Notes: generated by a model not told the origin, from the sequence alone. A DNA stretch of 64,000 nucleotides from Calendula officinalis (GCA_963853835.1 OY970825.1:28024835-28088834), one strand, 5' to 3'; positions 24,444-35,473 are shown, counted from the first letter of the stretch. Numbers and translations are program-made.

Positions 24444-27043
24444 GCTACGGATTTTGCTACGAAAACTCATTTGCTAGGAAGAAATTTGCTACGGAATTGG
24501 GTTGTAGCATTTTCCGTAGCTATTCATGTTTAGCTACGGAAAATCAGCTTTCTGCTACGGAATTTGTCCGTAGCTATTCGAGAATTTTCTTGTAGTGTAA
24601 ATAGACCATCATTAAATTCATGACGTTAACATCCCCTTAATCCACTTTAATAATTACTCTTTAAGATGAGTTTTCAATAATTTCTGACTAATTTGACTCA
24701 GCAATTTCTCACTTAATTGGTCTATTAAACTTACAAAGTTTATTTTAAGCTATCAGCTTTAACTCATTAATCTGTCACTTAACTTGTCATCCATATTCAA
24801 TGACTCTGAAACTTCGCACTCAGTTATTTAAATCACATACTTTAAATGTTTTCCCATTTATCTCAATTTAATGATTCTTAAATAAATGCTAATTTGTTGA
24901 CCTCAACATTGGAATCTTCTCAATTATTATAGCTCGTGACTCCTTGTATTCACGCAAAATTTTAATTTCTCATTTAGATAACTTCTCTTTTAACCCTAAT
25001 CAATAATTCTCTTTTAGATCATGTTAATAATTCCCGTTTAACTCGACTCGCTTGCTTCTCATTAGCCCACTTTATTAATTATTGTTAAGCTCATTTCATT
25101 AAATACCCTTTTAAAATAAATTAGATTTTCTAATAAATTTTGATGTAACTAGTTCTCCTTTATTTAGACATACTCCTATATATTGTTTTATTAAAACTAT
25201 GTTCAATCCTTTTCCGAGCCAAGGGAAGAATCGAGCAGATTATTGAGCCGCAAGTTGTCATTACCGAGCCAAGATTGTAACCTTGTTTCGGTAGTCTTTC
25301 TTTGTGCTATGTTTCAATTCTATTTCGTTTTCCATTCCAGTGATTATTACTGCTAATTGTTTCCGTATAGGGCTGCAATTTTTAGTGGTCTGGTACCTAG
25401 CAATAGTTGCTTCCGTTTTGATTATATTGTTGTTGTTGTTGTTCCGTTTTGATTTAGCCGATTGTGTCCAGACTAGTTAGATTAGCATAGAATTGTAGTG
25501 ATTATCCGGGCTGAAATCTGTGGACCAAGCAGCCGAGGCCGAGCCTCACGTTGTCTCGGTGGGTTTGTTGGTTTAATCGTTTCTATAAAATCGGAATTTT
25601 ATATAGAAGGAGAAACCGAACCCGTAGGGTTCTTGGTTTCCTAATCGGGAAATTTTTTACCATTAAGTTTTAGAAAATAGTCATATGTCGAGAAACTGAG
25701 ATTTTGAACTGTCGGGTTTCGTTTATGGGGAGCTTGGGTTTTTCCGTTACCAAGTCGAGTTTATTTAATCGAGTTTTAAAAATAAAGCAAGTTTTTGGAC
25801 AGCTTCTGTTAGACCTGTTCGGGTCAGTTTTTGACCTGCTTCGGGTCAGATTCGGGGCTCGGGGTCTTCTATACTTCTGTAGCCCGTCATTGTACCTTTC
25901 CGCCCATATTTTTAAATAATTTATTGGAGTTACGGTTCTCAAGTTATGGGCATTTTAATACGGGTCTGCAGTGCTGAAACTCAGTCTTAAACAACTCTGT
26001 TGCAGACCTGTTCCGGGACCCTTCGGGGCAGAACCGAGCCGAACTTTGTGATGACAAATTGTAGAGTTAGGTGTCTTTTAATTGCTGTAAAAATTTGGGA
26101 TCTTTCCGAATAACGGTTTGAGAGTTATAACCGTTACGATAAGTGGTCGCGGGTTAGGCAGATTCTGATTTTGTTGGTATTTTGAGGTCGGCTTTTGACT
26201 AGGGTTTTATTGTAAATGTGATATAGGTCAGGGAGTGTCTCGGTTCTGATTTTTGGCTGTTGCGTGGATGTTTGGAAACTAGCAAAGCTAAGGTGAGTAT
26301 TCTCACCGTGTATTCAGTTATAACGATACGTGCATGACTTATGTGGTTAACTGTTTTGATCTGTTTTTACTTTCTGTGTGTTGATCTGTTATCTGAGTGA
26401 CTGTTTTTACATACCACTGATCTGAGACAGACGTGCCGAGTATCTGAGCCGGTACCGAGTCATTTTGTGCTACTATGTGACAGGGCTATCTGTGTGGTTT
26501 ATGTTATGAGTTGAAAACATAAAAATAACTAAGAAATCTGAGTGGTAATTCTGTGTGGTAATACTGTGTGGAAATTCTATGTGGTAGCCTGAGTGGCATT
26601 TTAGTGTAAGGAGAGGCGAGGTTGATCTCTCGACTCGAATTACACAAGCGCGCTATATAAATTTAAAAGATACGAAAACTGAGAAATTAACTGAGTAGTA
26701 AATTAGTAGGAGTTCACTTATGTGCCCTCATGTATTGTATGTTGTAGTTGTTTGCATTTTGAGTTTATTCACTCAGCTTCCCCGCTGACCCAAAAACTCC
26801 CCCCATTTTCAGGTACTAGCAAAGGAAAAGAGAAGGTGGACGGTTGACTGCTGTACTACTTCTGAGTGCTGATGTGAAACGTTTTTATTATTTTAAAACT
26901 CTGAATTTTATTTAAGTCATTTCCGCATTAAATACATTTTTTATATTAAATAATTATTTTGGGGATTATTTATGGGACCTTTTTGATTATAATTTTGTAC
27001 TCGAAAATTTTAAAAATCTTGTAAATTTTAGGGTGTTACAAGT

Positions 27044-27055
27044 TGGTATCAGAGC
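27044..27055 (+). promoter_or_regulatory. Primer-binding site (tRNA-iMet type)
   Basis: TGGTATCAGAGC starts three bases after the LTR terminus TTACA at 27040. It is complementary to the 3' end of initiator tRNA-Met, the usual primer of plant LTR retrotransposons. Confidence 0.85.
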
Positions 27056-28247
27056 TCTGACTTGAGGGATTTGGGTTCGCAAGGGGCGAACTCAAACTCA
27101 AGTTTGAGAATCGAGTTTTTAAAACGAGAAAAGAGTCAAATATTTTTCTGAGAAAAGTTTCCACATCAAACATACAGCATGTCACGTCGACCTCTCGCTT
27201 CCTGCTGCCGGTAATATTGAATAGTATTATTTAATTGAGATTTTGCTACATTCTGAGTATAGACGAGTAGCATATTCTGAGAATTTTCGGTTTATTTCCT
27301 GAGAGAATTACCTGTGGATTGTATGGCTAAACATATATGTATATAGATGTACTATTATGAGATTCTATAATTTTGAGTATAATTTAGAGCTTAATTTGAG
27401 CATAATTTTGATTTTAATTCTTAGAGTTCTATATATTTATATATATATATATGAAAAATATATACTGGAGAAATGTGAAATTATAAATACTAATGAGAAA
27501 ATAATAAAAGTTTCCAATTTAGAGGAACACCTAATAGAGTTGAGGTGAGATTTTATAAATTCTGTGAAGTTTTAACCAAAAGTGTAATAATGAGATATTA
27601 ATTTATGATATAAGATCCATAAGCTATGTAATGAGAGACATGCTTTGAATAAATGAGAAATGAGGAATTTATTAATATTAAAGAGGAGTATTAAATTTCG
27701 TATTGGGAAAATATTAAATTAAAATCTTTCATATGAGAGAAAACACTTAATAGACTGAGTCATTTAAATGAGTAAATCAGAGATTAGTAAATCAAATTGA
27801 TTAACAATATTTTTATGAAGATTTACCAAGTTGAGTAAAAGAAAGAATTATTAAATAAAATGGGAAATAATTACATTTTAGCTAAACGAGAAAATATCAA
27901 ACCAAAATTTGATAAGTGCGTTATGAAATAATAAAATGAGTATGCATAATGAGAAGTTATTGAATCAAGATTAAGCAACCAAAAGGTACATTAATATGGA
28001 ATTCCAAATTTGTGTAAGAATCTATAAATTGTATTAAAGGGAAAATTTTTATGTGGTAATCTTGATGAAACAAAGAATAATCATTATCGAGTTATGAAGA
28101 GCTATCAAAATGAAGTATCTGGGAAATTTGTATTTTGAATTAACCGAGACAATATTGAGACAAGAGTATAAGAAGTAATAAAGAACGAGTAAAAGAGAAA
28201 ACTTATAAAGGGTTGTAAGAATTAATCAATTTAATTTAAACGGGAAA
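27056..28247 (+). mobile_element. Gypsy internal-region remnant
   Basis: This AT-rich stretch follows the primer site. A possible gag start, ATGTCACGTCGACC, occurs at 27179 but stops after about 11 codons. The rest has no open frame of note; purine-rich words resembling those in 13903-14700 suggest common origin with the palindrome arms. It ends where the 102-bp duplication begins. Confidence 0.5.
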
Positions 28248-28349
28248 AGAATTGAAACATAGCACAAAGAAAGACTACCGAAACAAGGTTACAATCTTGG
28301 CTCGGTAATGACAACTTGCGGCTCAATAATCTGCTCGATTCTTCCCTTG
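28248..28349. repeat. 102-bp direct duplication of 13788-13889
   Basis: The two copies differ at about one position and lie in the same orientation. One sits at the inner edge of each half of the split minus-strand LTR. This is far longer than the 5-bp duplication of retrotransposon integration. Confidence 0.85.
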
Positions 28350-29998
28350 CTCGACACACTTCCTTCCTCGTTTTCTTCTGCTCAAGTTTCCACAGTCGAC
28401 AATTAGAAACTAGAATAAAATAATAAAGAGGTCAGAGAATCGGGAGAGGAAAAGTTATACCGAACTCTCGAACAATTCTACTTCTGTTCGATCGCTGCGA
28501 CCAAGTGCTCAATTTGGACTTACTCTCGACGATGGCTCCTCATGTTCAGGTCCCGAATTACCAAATACAATTGATTAAAACGAGGACAAGGAAAACAAGA
28601 AGGGAAAACGGATTACCACCGATGAGAAATTGTTTTCTGCTCGGAATTTCGATCTGTGCTCTCGATATCTCGTCCAAAAGAAGTCGCCAATGGAGATGCT
28701 CTGCTGCGTGAGTTTTAGGGTAAGCTTAGATTGGATTTTGAATTAAGTATCACTTAGTTAGGCCACAAGCCCCAATTAAACTCCTAACCGGGCCTCCTCC
28801 TTCTTGGACCGATCCACCTAGAAGAAAGAAAAGAAGGTGCTCGGTTTTGGGCCATTTGTCCGAATCAAATGAAAAGAACATAAGCATTAACCGGCCTCAT
28901 ACGCAGGATTAAACTTATGGGTGTCGGCCTTGGCCTTCGGCCGGCCTTGACCCAACACTCTTATTCTCAGGAGGATACGATATTGAATTGACGGGATTTA
29001 ATACGTCACGAAGACGATTCTAATAAAAAGGCTAGCAAAATAATAATATAATTCGCAATTGAATGCACGCGTTAACCCCATGCTCTCAGGAATTTCTAAT
29101 GCCGCGATAATAAAACGTCACCATAATTATTTTAACACATCATAATAATTAATGCACACATAATCACATAAAAATAACACGTCACCTATTTATTTCACCA
29201 AATACTAATATAATAAGGTCTAAGTAATGAATAAAACGTAATTAAATTTACTTATAAAATTTGGGGCGTTACAGTTTATGTGTTAGGTTCGCTTGTGTTC
29301 TAATACATATGTGTTTATGTATTGGATATGACTGTGTTCTGGTACATATATGTTTATGTACTAGATATGTATGCTAGGAAAGCATGACTGATAGAGTCAC
29401 CATAGAGTGACTAAGACGTGTTGGTAAAATATAAATATGTATTTATATACGATGTGATACTTGATATTATTGGGGTCTAAACCCATGTAGCTCACGAGAC
29501 ATTTTTGTGTCTCACGTACTCCTTGTTTGTTTGCTATGTACTCAGGTTCTGGACCGAGGATTTAGGAGCGCATGGATTGAGATATGCGGGGCCTAGAGTA
29601 GAAGATCATTAGAGCGGATTTGTGCTTAACCTTGGTTTTGATATATTTTGTAACACCAAACCTCATACTCTGATTTTCATATCAAAGGTTTTTGTAAATC
29701 CGTGTTTTGGAACTGGTCTTCTATTCATGAAAATGTTTTTATTTGGGCAAGTGTTTTGTATTAAAAATTGAGGTGTTACATTTATAAAGTAGTATAGATA
29801 TTTATGCATAGCCACCATTAGTAATTAGTGACTTCTAGGTGGCTGTAGTTATTGTACAACATATTTAAATATTTTCTCTAAAATACCTTCTTAAGGATTA
29901 TCATTAGCATTTTTTTATAACAAATTGGCTAAAACTTAATCGCCTATTTATCTTTAATAAACAATCAAAATTATCAAATATAACTAGGAAGTTTATAG

Positions 29999-30720
29999 TC
30001 TATACTACCTTACTTTTGAGGTTTCACGTTTTTTAAGGCAAAAAATTATAAGGCAAGTTAGATTATACTAAATTGGATAGTTAGTGGAATATGTGTCTTA
30101 CACATTCGATTAAAGTGAACTTAATAATGTTTAAAAGTAAAAAGTAAAGGTAATCATTTCACTGTATTAAATGAGATAGTGTATATGAGACTCACTATTA
30201 TTATTTTTTACCAAATAACACAAGTTTTTAAGTATATCACTTGTTATATAACACAGTAAATCACTTATTTTGAAACGGAACGAAAAGGTGTAATCTTACA
30301 ATTATATAAAGCATTTAGGCCTACACCATTAGACAAGTTTAAGGAGCTCCTTAAACTTGATTTTAAGGACCTTTCCACTTTTGTTAATTACTTCTCTACC
30401 TTAAAAATAAATAAATCGCGGCTAATAAGATTCGAACCCAAGACCTCTCCTAACTTATCACTATGTGTTAACCACTTGCTATACATTACACTTTGGTAAC
30501 ACCACCCACACTTAATAACAAAAGTCTGTTACTCGAAAACCATTTTACCCAATAACAGTAAATATACGACGTTGTAAATCATCAACTCTTACCAAAATCC
30601 ACATTTCCGTTTAATTATTTATTTCTAGCAACAATTATTACCGTGTAAACGAACAACACTTGCTCGCCACGAAATATGGTTTCTGGGTACCCGCCGTCGC
30701 ATTACGCGGGTACCCTGCTA
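29999..30720 (+). mobile_element. Helitron-like element (degenerate)
   Basis: TCTATACTACC at 29999 matches the Helitron 5' terminus seen in the two other elements, here in plus orientation. Near 30690-30715 GGGTACCCGC and GCGGGTACCC form a strong hairpin around CGTCGCATTA, as at Helitron 3' ends, but the following bases lack a clean CTRR and the preceding host base is G, not A. No coding sequence was recognised. Confidence 0.45.
30400..30510 (-). repeat. tRNA-like module
   Basis: On the minus strand TAGCAAGTGGTTAAC resembles a polymerase III A box and TTGGGTTCGAATCTTATT a B box, about 35 bases apart. It lies in the Helitron-like segment, as do the modules at 10693 and 23050. Confidence 0.45.
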
Positions 30721-30745
30721 TTACGTAGTAATATGTTTAATAGGC

Positions 30746-31503
30746 TGTAACACCCGATTAGTGCGGAATGGGTTGAAATTTACGTAAGGATTCAATTTGA
30801 GACAAATACAATTTGGGCCTACAGCCCATTATTCAGTTGGCCGACATGGTTTACTTGATTAGGCATAATCCATGAAAATACGAAACCACTAAGCTAATAT
30901 TTATTCATTTGCACCAAAGTCTATTTAATTGGTAAAGAACTAACCAATGATATCGCTAAGTGAAATTTCATCTCAACTAATCACATTTTTCGGAACCGAA
31001 AACAAGTTTTACTTATGTTTTTAGGTAAATGTTCAAGGTAGTTCATTAATTTTATCTAGTCCCAAAGGATAATTATTAGCTCTTGGATCAAGAAAAATCA
31101 ATGGTCAAGATCAAAATTCAAACCACCACCACCACTACAAACACATGTGCTTCTTCGGCCGGCGGAGACGGCTGCCGGCGCGGCGGACGGCGGCGATGGG
31201 CGGCGGTCGGTGTTTGAACTTATTTGTTGTAAGTAATAGTCTAGGGGGTATTTAGTAACATTGCATATTGTATTAGTTAGTCACTTAGGATTAATTAAAG
31301 GAATTAAGGAAAAGGTATATAAGCCAAATTGTAATCCTTAATTCTCAATCTTTTGCCATTAATCAAACTTATCCTTCAAGCAAAAGCTCTCAACTCTCTC
31401 TCTACTTTCTCCCTCTAAAACTCTCATTTCTTCACCAAGTTTTTATCCAAAATCATCATCTTTGGAACAAGTAATGGATTGATTGCTTATCTTAGATTCA
31501 TCA
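30746..31503 (+). mobile_element. LTR region of copia element A (start uncertain)
   Basis: The right boundary is firm: AGATTCATCA at 31503 is followed by a primer-binding site. TATATAA at 31316-31322 is a good LTR promoter, with a CT-rich transcribed leader behind it. The left boundary is unclear. TGTAACACCCGATTAG at 30746 looks like a gypsy LTR start and may belong to another fragment, while TGTTTGAACTTATTTG at about 31209 could be the true copia LTR start. A GC-rich tract (31140-31210) lies between. Confidence 0.5.
31316..31322 (+). promoter_or_regulatory. TATA box of element A LTR
   Basis: TATATAA in the context AGGTATATAAGCC lies about 190 bases before the LTR end, followed by a CT-rich leader with CTCTCTCTC. 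Confidence 0.6.
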
Positions 31504-31505
31504 AT

Positions 31506-31517
31506 TGGTATCAGAGC
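31506..31517 (+). promoter_or_regulatory. Primer-binding site of element A
   Basis: TGGTATCAGAGC, complementary to initiator tRNA-Met, begins two bases after the CA that ends the LTR. Confidence 0.85.
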
Positions 31518-31965
31518 ACAAATTCACTCTGAATTCGATCCATATCCATTGCTTGCTGTCCAAATCAGAAGATCTAATGGGTTTTTCAAGTTTTTGAAGA
31601 AAAAGAGGTCAAAAATCAAAATCCGGATTTAAGGTATTAATGCTAGTTTTTATGGGTTAAATAGCTTCATTTCTTCATTATATTAAGCTTAGAATCAGAT
31701 TTCATCCAATTCCAATCCATATTGATGATGAAATTGCGATTTTAAGAAAACTCCATTAAAGCTTGAAAACCCTTGAAAATTCAAAATTTATATTAGATCT
31801 AGGTTGTTTTTCGTGAATATTTTTGAAATGGATTGAAGGAAAATGTTTTTGGGTCAGTTTGCAAAAAGAATCATCGATTTTGGTTAAGAAACGAGCATTC
31901 TAGGATCAATTTAGTGAAATTTTTTTGGTTGTTCGGAAGTGTTCTGCTCAAGAACGACGCTACTG

Positions 31966-32246
31966 TTCTCGGCCCGAGAACAATGAACTCTTCGGCCCGA
32001 ACTCTTTATTCTTCTCGGCCCGAACTTATTCCACAATTCAGCCCGAATATCTTGAATACTTCGGCCCGAACTTATTCAACACTTCGGACCGAACTTATTC
32101 AACACTTCGACCCGAACACTTCACAACACTTCGGCCCGAACACTTCACAACACTTCGGCCCGAACACTTGTTCCACTTCGGCCCGAACTCTTTGTTCTCT
32201 TCGGCCCGAACACTTTGTTCTCTTCGGCCCGAACACTTGTTCCACT
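31966..32246 (+). repeat. Tandem array of TTCGGCCCGAA palindromes
   Basis: Twelve copies of an 11-base near-palindrome, TTCGGCCCGAA (variants CTCGGCCCGAG, TTCAGCCCGAA, TTCGGACCGAA, TTCGACCCGAA), recur about every 23-24 bases. The spacers are related (CACTTCACAACAC, CACTTGTTCCAC, TCTTTGTTCTC). The last copies are the most alike. The array lies between the primer site and the accessory ORF. Overlapping open frames here are products of the repeat. Confidence 0.9.
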
Positions 32247-35200
32247 GATATATGTTCAACAATTCTTCAGCAACCTCACTCTCGTGACATCAACCGACCC
32301 ACATCAATTTAAAACAGTGATTGACGATCAACCGGTGCACTTCACAAAAGATGATCTATATGACATCTTCAGGCTTCCTCGTGGTGATTCACGACCACCA
32401 TTCACTACCCATGAACCTTAGCTACCATTTAAGGACGTGTACACAGGTTTTCACGATCTTGGTCTTAACCTTCCTCGGGATAATATCGATCTCAGAAATC
32501 TCAAAAAGAAGAATATGGCAAGGTGCTGGTCCCATGTCTTCACTATTTTCAACAGATGCATGACAGGAAAGTCATCTGGTCATGACAGGGCCTCCATAAA
32601 CGTCCATCACGCCTATCATGCCCTCTGCTACAACATACATTATGACTATGCTGCATATCTGTCGGAAGAATTCACGACATCCCGAGAAAAGGATCCGAAA
32701 TATCTGATCTACCCGAGGTTCTAGTCAATCCAAATCGAACACTTCATGAACCGATATCCAAACATTCACATCCGGGATGCTGCAAATCCACTCAGACCAG
32801 CTCGTCTTGCATTCTTTCGAAAAGAAAGTGGTACGGTCGCTGTTGATGCAGCACTAGTCCCTCTTGAACTGCTTAAAATTGGTGACATCAATCTTGATGT
32901 TATCAGACAATACCGGGATGTTCACTATCCTGAATGGAGACCAGAGGATCCACAACAACAACCTCAACAAGAACAACAAGCACTGCACCACCAACAAGCA
33001 GCTCAGCCACAACCACCACCTCATCAACAACAACCTCCACAACAAGCAGCTGCACCACGACAACCACCAGCTCACCGACGTGCAAAACGACTTCGCCTTA
33101 CATCCAGCGGTGCCTCCGGAAGTCGGTCGGTTGCCACTCCATCATCTCAACAACTAGCAACTCCACCAACTCGATCCAGAGTCACACCACCCATTCGTTC
33201 AACTGAACCTCTTTCCCCATCTACATCATCAGATTCTGCCATAGAGTCTGAGCGGCCGGACTCACCACCATCACCACCTGGTCCACCTTCACCACGACCA
33301 CAAGGATCCCCGAATCCCTTCGATGATCCTCTTTTCTTGGATCCATCTTCACCAAGACACACACAACCACCACCCTCATCTGTACCTCACTCTCCTTTGA
33401 TTTCCACCACTATTGCATCCACCGTTCAATCACCAATCCCCTCCACCATCCAACCAATCATATCCACCAGACCACCAATCACATCGACCATCCCAACTAC
33501 CACAACTACCGTACCACCACTCACATCCACCATTCCAACTACCACAACTACCATACCACCAATCACCTCAACCATACCAACCACCATAACCACCGTTCCC
33601 CCAACAACCACCACCATACCACCAATCTCATCCACTACACAAGCAACAACTACAACACCACCCACAATAACCACATTACCACCACTCTCAACCACCATCC
33701 CACTAACCACCACCGTCATTCCTCAAACCATCTCTATCACCACCGGAAGTGCCTCGAGGGTCATTGAAACTCCACCGTCTAGAATTGTTATGACCCTCCC
33801 TCAACAAACTCTAGTATCAGAGGCTACCACAACCACCACCATCCCAATGCCAACCCCAGATCTACAAATCATACCTCATATCGCCTCAACTTTACAAACG
33901 GTAAATACACGGCTGAAAAACCTTGAGAGTAGAATGGCGTCTATTGCTCCTCCTCCTCCGGCACATGGTCAAAGAACCAAAGAGCAGCTTCTGATAGCAT
34001 CTCGTCAATTCTCTATGGACGAAATTAAAGAGATGTTCAACCTTCGCCTACAAGAACTTCTAGAGCCCTGCTCACCAGCTATTCCACTTCAATGGAGGCC
34101 GGAGGACCCTGAGGATGATCCTCACGGAGGAGGAAAAAGAAGGAGACTGGAGCAAGGAGGATCTAGTTCTCAATATCAAGCAGGGGGGAGTCAATCACAA
34201 CAACACCCCAGCTCTTCTCATCATGGACGGGGAGGAGGCCCACAAGACGAGGACTATATTTATGATTGGGCAGTTGTTGATTTCGATTACTCTCAAGTGT
34301 TACACGTTAAACCCCTCAACCAGTGGCGCGTGGAAGAACATGAAGATATCTTGCCACAAAACAGACTTACTCCAGGAGAGATGAATGAAGAACAAAAACT
34401 AGAATCTATGCGTCATCTCCAATCTATAAATGCTCAGGTTGAGCATAACCGCAAGGGCAACGTTCACCGGGTTCTAAGGAAGGAGGCGGGCACCGTGATT
34501 AATCTACCAAGTGATTCAGATGAAGATAATATTGTGAATGAGGCTTTCACCGAACCACCTCCAGTTGACAACCCTCCTCTAGATGACAACTCTGACAGCG
34601 ATGGACGAATGGAGGAGGCACAAGTGGAGGAAGAAAGAGTCCCATTCACCAGAGAAAATTATCATAAATTCTTCTACAACTATGAATCACTGGTTGCCTC
34701 TAGAAATAAAGAACCGGAACCACCAACTGCTTCTAAACATCATGATGTGCCGGTCTTACCAGATAGTGAAAAGAGGGCGGCAAACAAAGCTAATAAACGC
34801 CGTTTAAAAATCTCCAAAAAGTTCTTATTCCAACAAATTAAACTACCATTTCATGAAGTCCGCTTCTCTGCTATCTTCCAGGAACAAGAGCTGCCTATCA
34901 TTTATCAAGATCTGTACAAAGAGGTGATTCTGCATCCACGGGAAAAGAGAATGTACTATCTCACAATGCATTACCTAAGGGGAAAAACAAATCGATACAA
35001 CAAATCACCGATCACTCAGCTTCTGGACATAACGACCAACCACTTCTCAGGCTATTACTGGTACACCATCTTCAAGATTCGAAGAGAAGACGATCAAGTG
35101 TACACGACTGACGAAGAAGATTTCTATATCCTCGAACCTCGAGATATAGAATGACTATACAACAAAGTACGAGTTCTTCCAGACATCCAGTGAAAAATCA

Positions 35201-35363
35201 TGCGAGAAATTTCGCTCAAGCTGCTCTGAAGCGCTTCATGCTTGTCAAATCTCTTGTTGCTCAGATGGAAGATGTACAAATGGCCTTTGAAAGTGGCACA
35301 GAAAAGGTTCACCTAGCTGCACCATACAAATCTGTTAAGGCAAAAAGCCTTATCCCTTTGTGA
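32215..35363 (+). pseudogene. Element A accessory ORF (SIRE-like, no gag-pol)
   Basis: One reading frame runs from about 32215 to 35154 with two in-frame TAG codons (32419, 32722). After the stop at 35152-35154 a shifted frame extends to 35363. The N-terminal part (about 170 residues) has the pattern RCWSHVFTIFNRCMTGKSSG, then GHDRASINVHHAY and PKYLIYPRF. It aligns with residues of the accessory ORF at 42426-46473 and with proteins I recall as recurrent in asterid copia elements. The middle is Gln/Pro-rich, then Thr/Pro-rich like a mucin. The C-terminal part is mixed charge with acidic clusters, ending near YTTDEEDFYILEPRDIE. No catalytic motif was recognised; function is unknown. It follows the leader directly, with no gag-pol. 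Confidence 0.6.
33471..33730 (+). repeat. Thr/Pro-coding degenerate repeat
   Basis: ACCACCAT, CCACCAATC and ACATCCACCAT words recur within the accessory ORF, encoding repeats such as TTTTVPPLTSTIP. This mucin-like stretch could be disordered or O-glycosylated if translated. Long frames on the opposite strand here are shadows. Confidence 0.8.
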
Positions 35364-35473
35364 ATCTTAGGATAACAAAACAACCTAGACTAGCTTAGAT
35401 TAAATAGTAGATTAAATTAGCTAAGTTTAGGTGTGATACTGAGTTTGGCCAGTATTGGCCACTCATTATCAGC

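Larger units (their letters stand above)
16432..24597. mobile_element. CACTA (En/Spm-type) non-autonomous transposon
   Basis: It starts CACTACAAGAAAATTC and ends GAATTTTCTTGTAGTG, perfect inverted termini of the CACTA superfamily, flanked by a 3-bp TAA duplication (16429-16431, 24598-24600). Both subterminal regions are dense in GCTACGGAA words, the expected binding sites for a TNPA-like protein. No transposase is visible in 8.2 kb; much of that length is later insertions (17615-19713, 20350-23227). Remaining interior (17400-17612, 19716-20349, 23228-24040) is AT-rich and non-coding by eye. Confidence 0.93.
15488..27040. repeat. Right arm of 3.38-kb palindrome (split by CACTA)
   Basis: This is the inverted counterpart of the left arm. 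It runs 15488-16431, resumes at 24601 after the CACTA element, and ends GGGTGTTACA at 27040. Because the arm ends as an LTR in plus orientation and is followed at once by a primer-binding site, this copy is the one joined to a 5' internal region. The arms have few mismatches, so the duplication is younger than the decay seen in neighbouring elements. Confidence 0.9.
12070..29273 (-). mobile_element. Minus-oriented gypsy LTR complex with internal palindrome
   Basis: A 5-bp duplication GTTTA (12065-12069, 29274-29278) brackets the complex. Its ends read TGTAACACCC inward from the left and, on the minus strand, TGTAACGCCCC from the right. Reading the minus strand, 29273-28350 followed by 13889-12070 makes one coherent LTR of about 2.74 kb. 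It is interrupted at a point where 102 bases (13788-13889) are repeated at 28248-28349. The insert contains an inverted copy of the LTR 3' part, a primer-binding site at 27044 and internal-region sequence. How it arose is inference. Confidence 0.65.
10870..29780 (+). mobile_element. Solo Ty3/gypsy LTR, split by a nested insertion
   Basis: It begins TGTAACGACCCGAAA and ends TTGAGGTGTTACA, with a perfect 5-bp duplication TTTAT at 10865-10869 and 29781-29785. The LTR itself is 10870-12069 plus 29279-29780, about 1.70 kb; the rest is a younger insertion. No primer site or internal region follows, so it is a solo LTR left by LTR-LTR recombination. It contains CGCGAACT/AGTTCGCG palindromic words (11045-11200), which also occur in the LTR at 58594-60733, suggesting one LTR lineage. 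Its end also matches bases 1-96. Confidence 0.85.
8836..29798 (-). mobile_element. Helitron interrupted by nested LTR elements
   Basis: The left end GGAGGGTACTCGCATAATGCG aligns with the reversed 3' terminus of the Helitron at 20350, although CTAG is degenerate. The right end, after the inserted LTR, reads TTTATAAAGTAGTATAGA followed by T at 29799, the reverse of a TCTATACTAC 5' end. The block ATGCTTTATAA next to the 5' end is shared with the other Helitron (23210-23227). Without the LTR insert (10870-29780 plus TTTAT) the element is about 2.05 kb. No Rep/helicase is encoded; content at 8840-10869 is unrecognised. Confidence 0.6.

Noticed and set aside
24141..24533. 130-codon open frame with RQYGYGIRYDN repeats
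   Set aside because: It is the translation of the 26-bp CACTA subterminal array, not a gene.
31966..32246. CRISPR-like repeat-spacer array
   Set aside because: The spacers are themselves related and the locus is a plant retroelement leader; repeats are only 11 bases and no cas genes exist.
31833..32312. Open frames with FGPNT / LRPEHF repeats
   Set aside because: They arise from the TTCGGCCCGAA tandem array, which happens to be open in more than one frame.
33426..33719. 97-codon valine/glycine-rich minus-strand frame
   Set aside because: It is the antisense shadow of the Thr/Pro-rich accessory ORF repeat.
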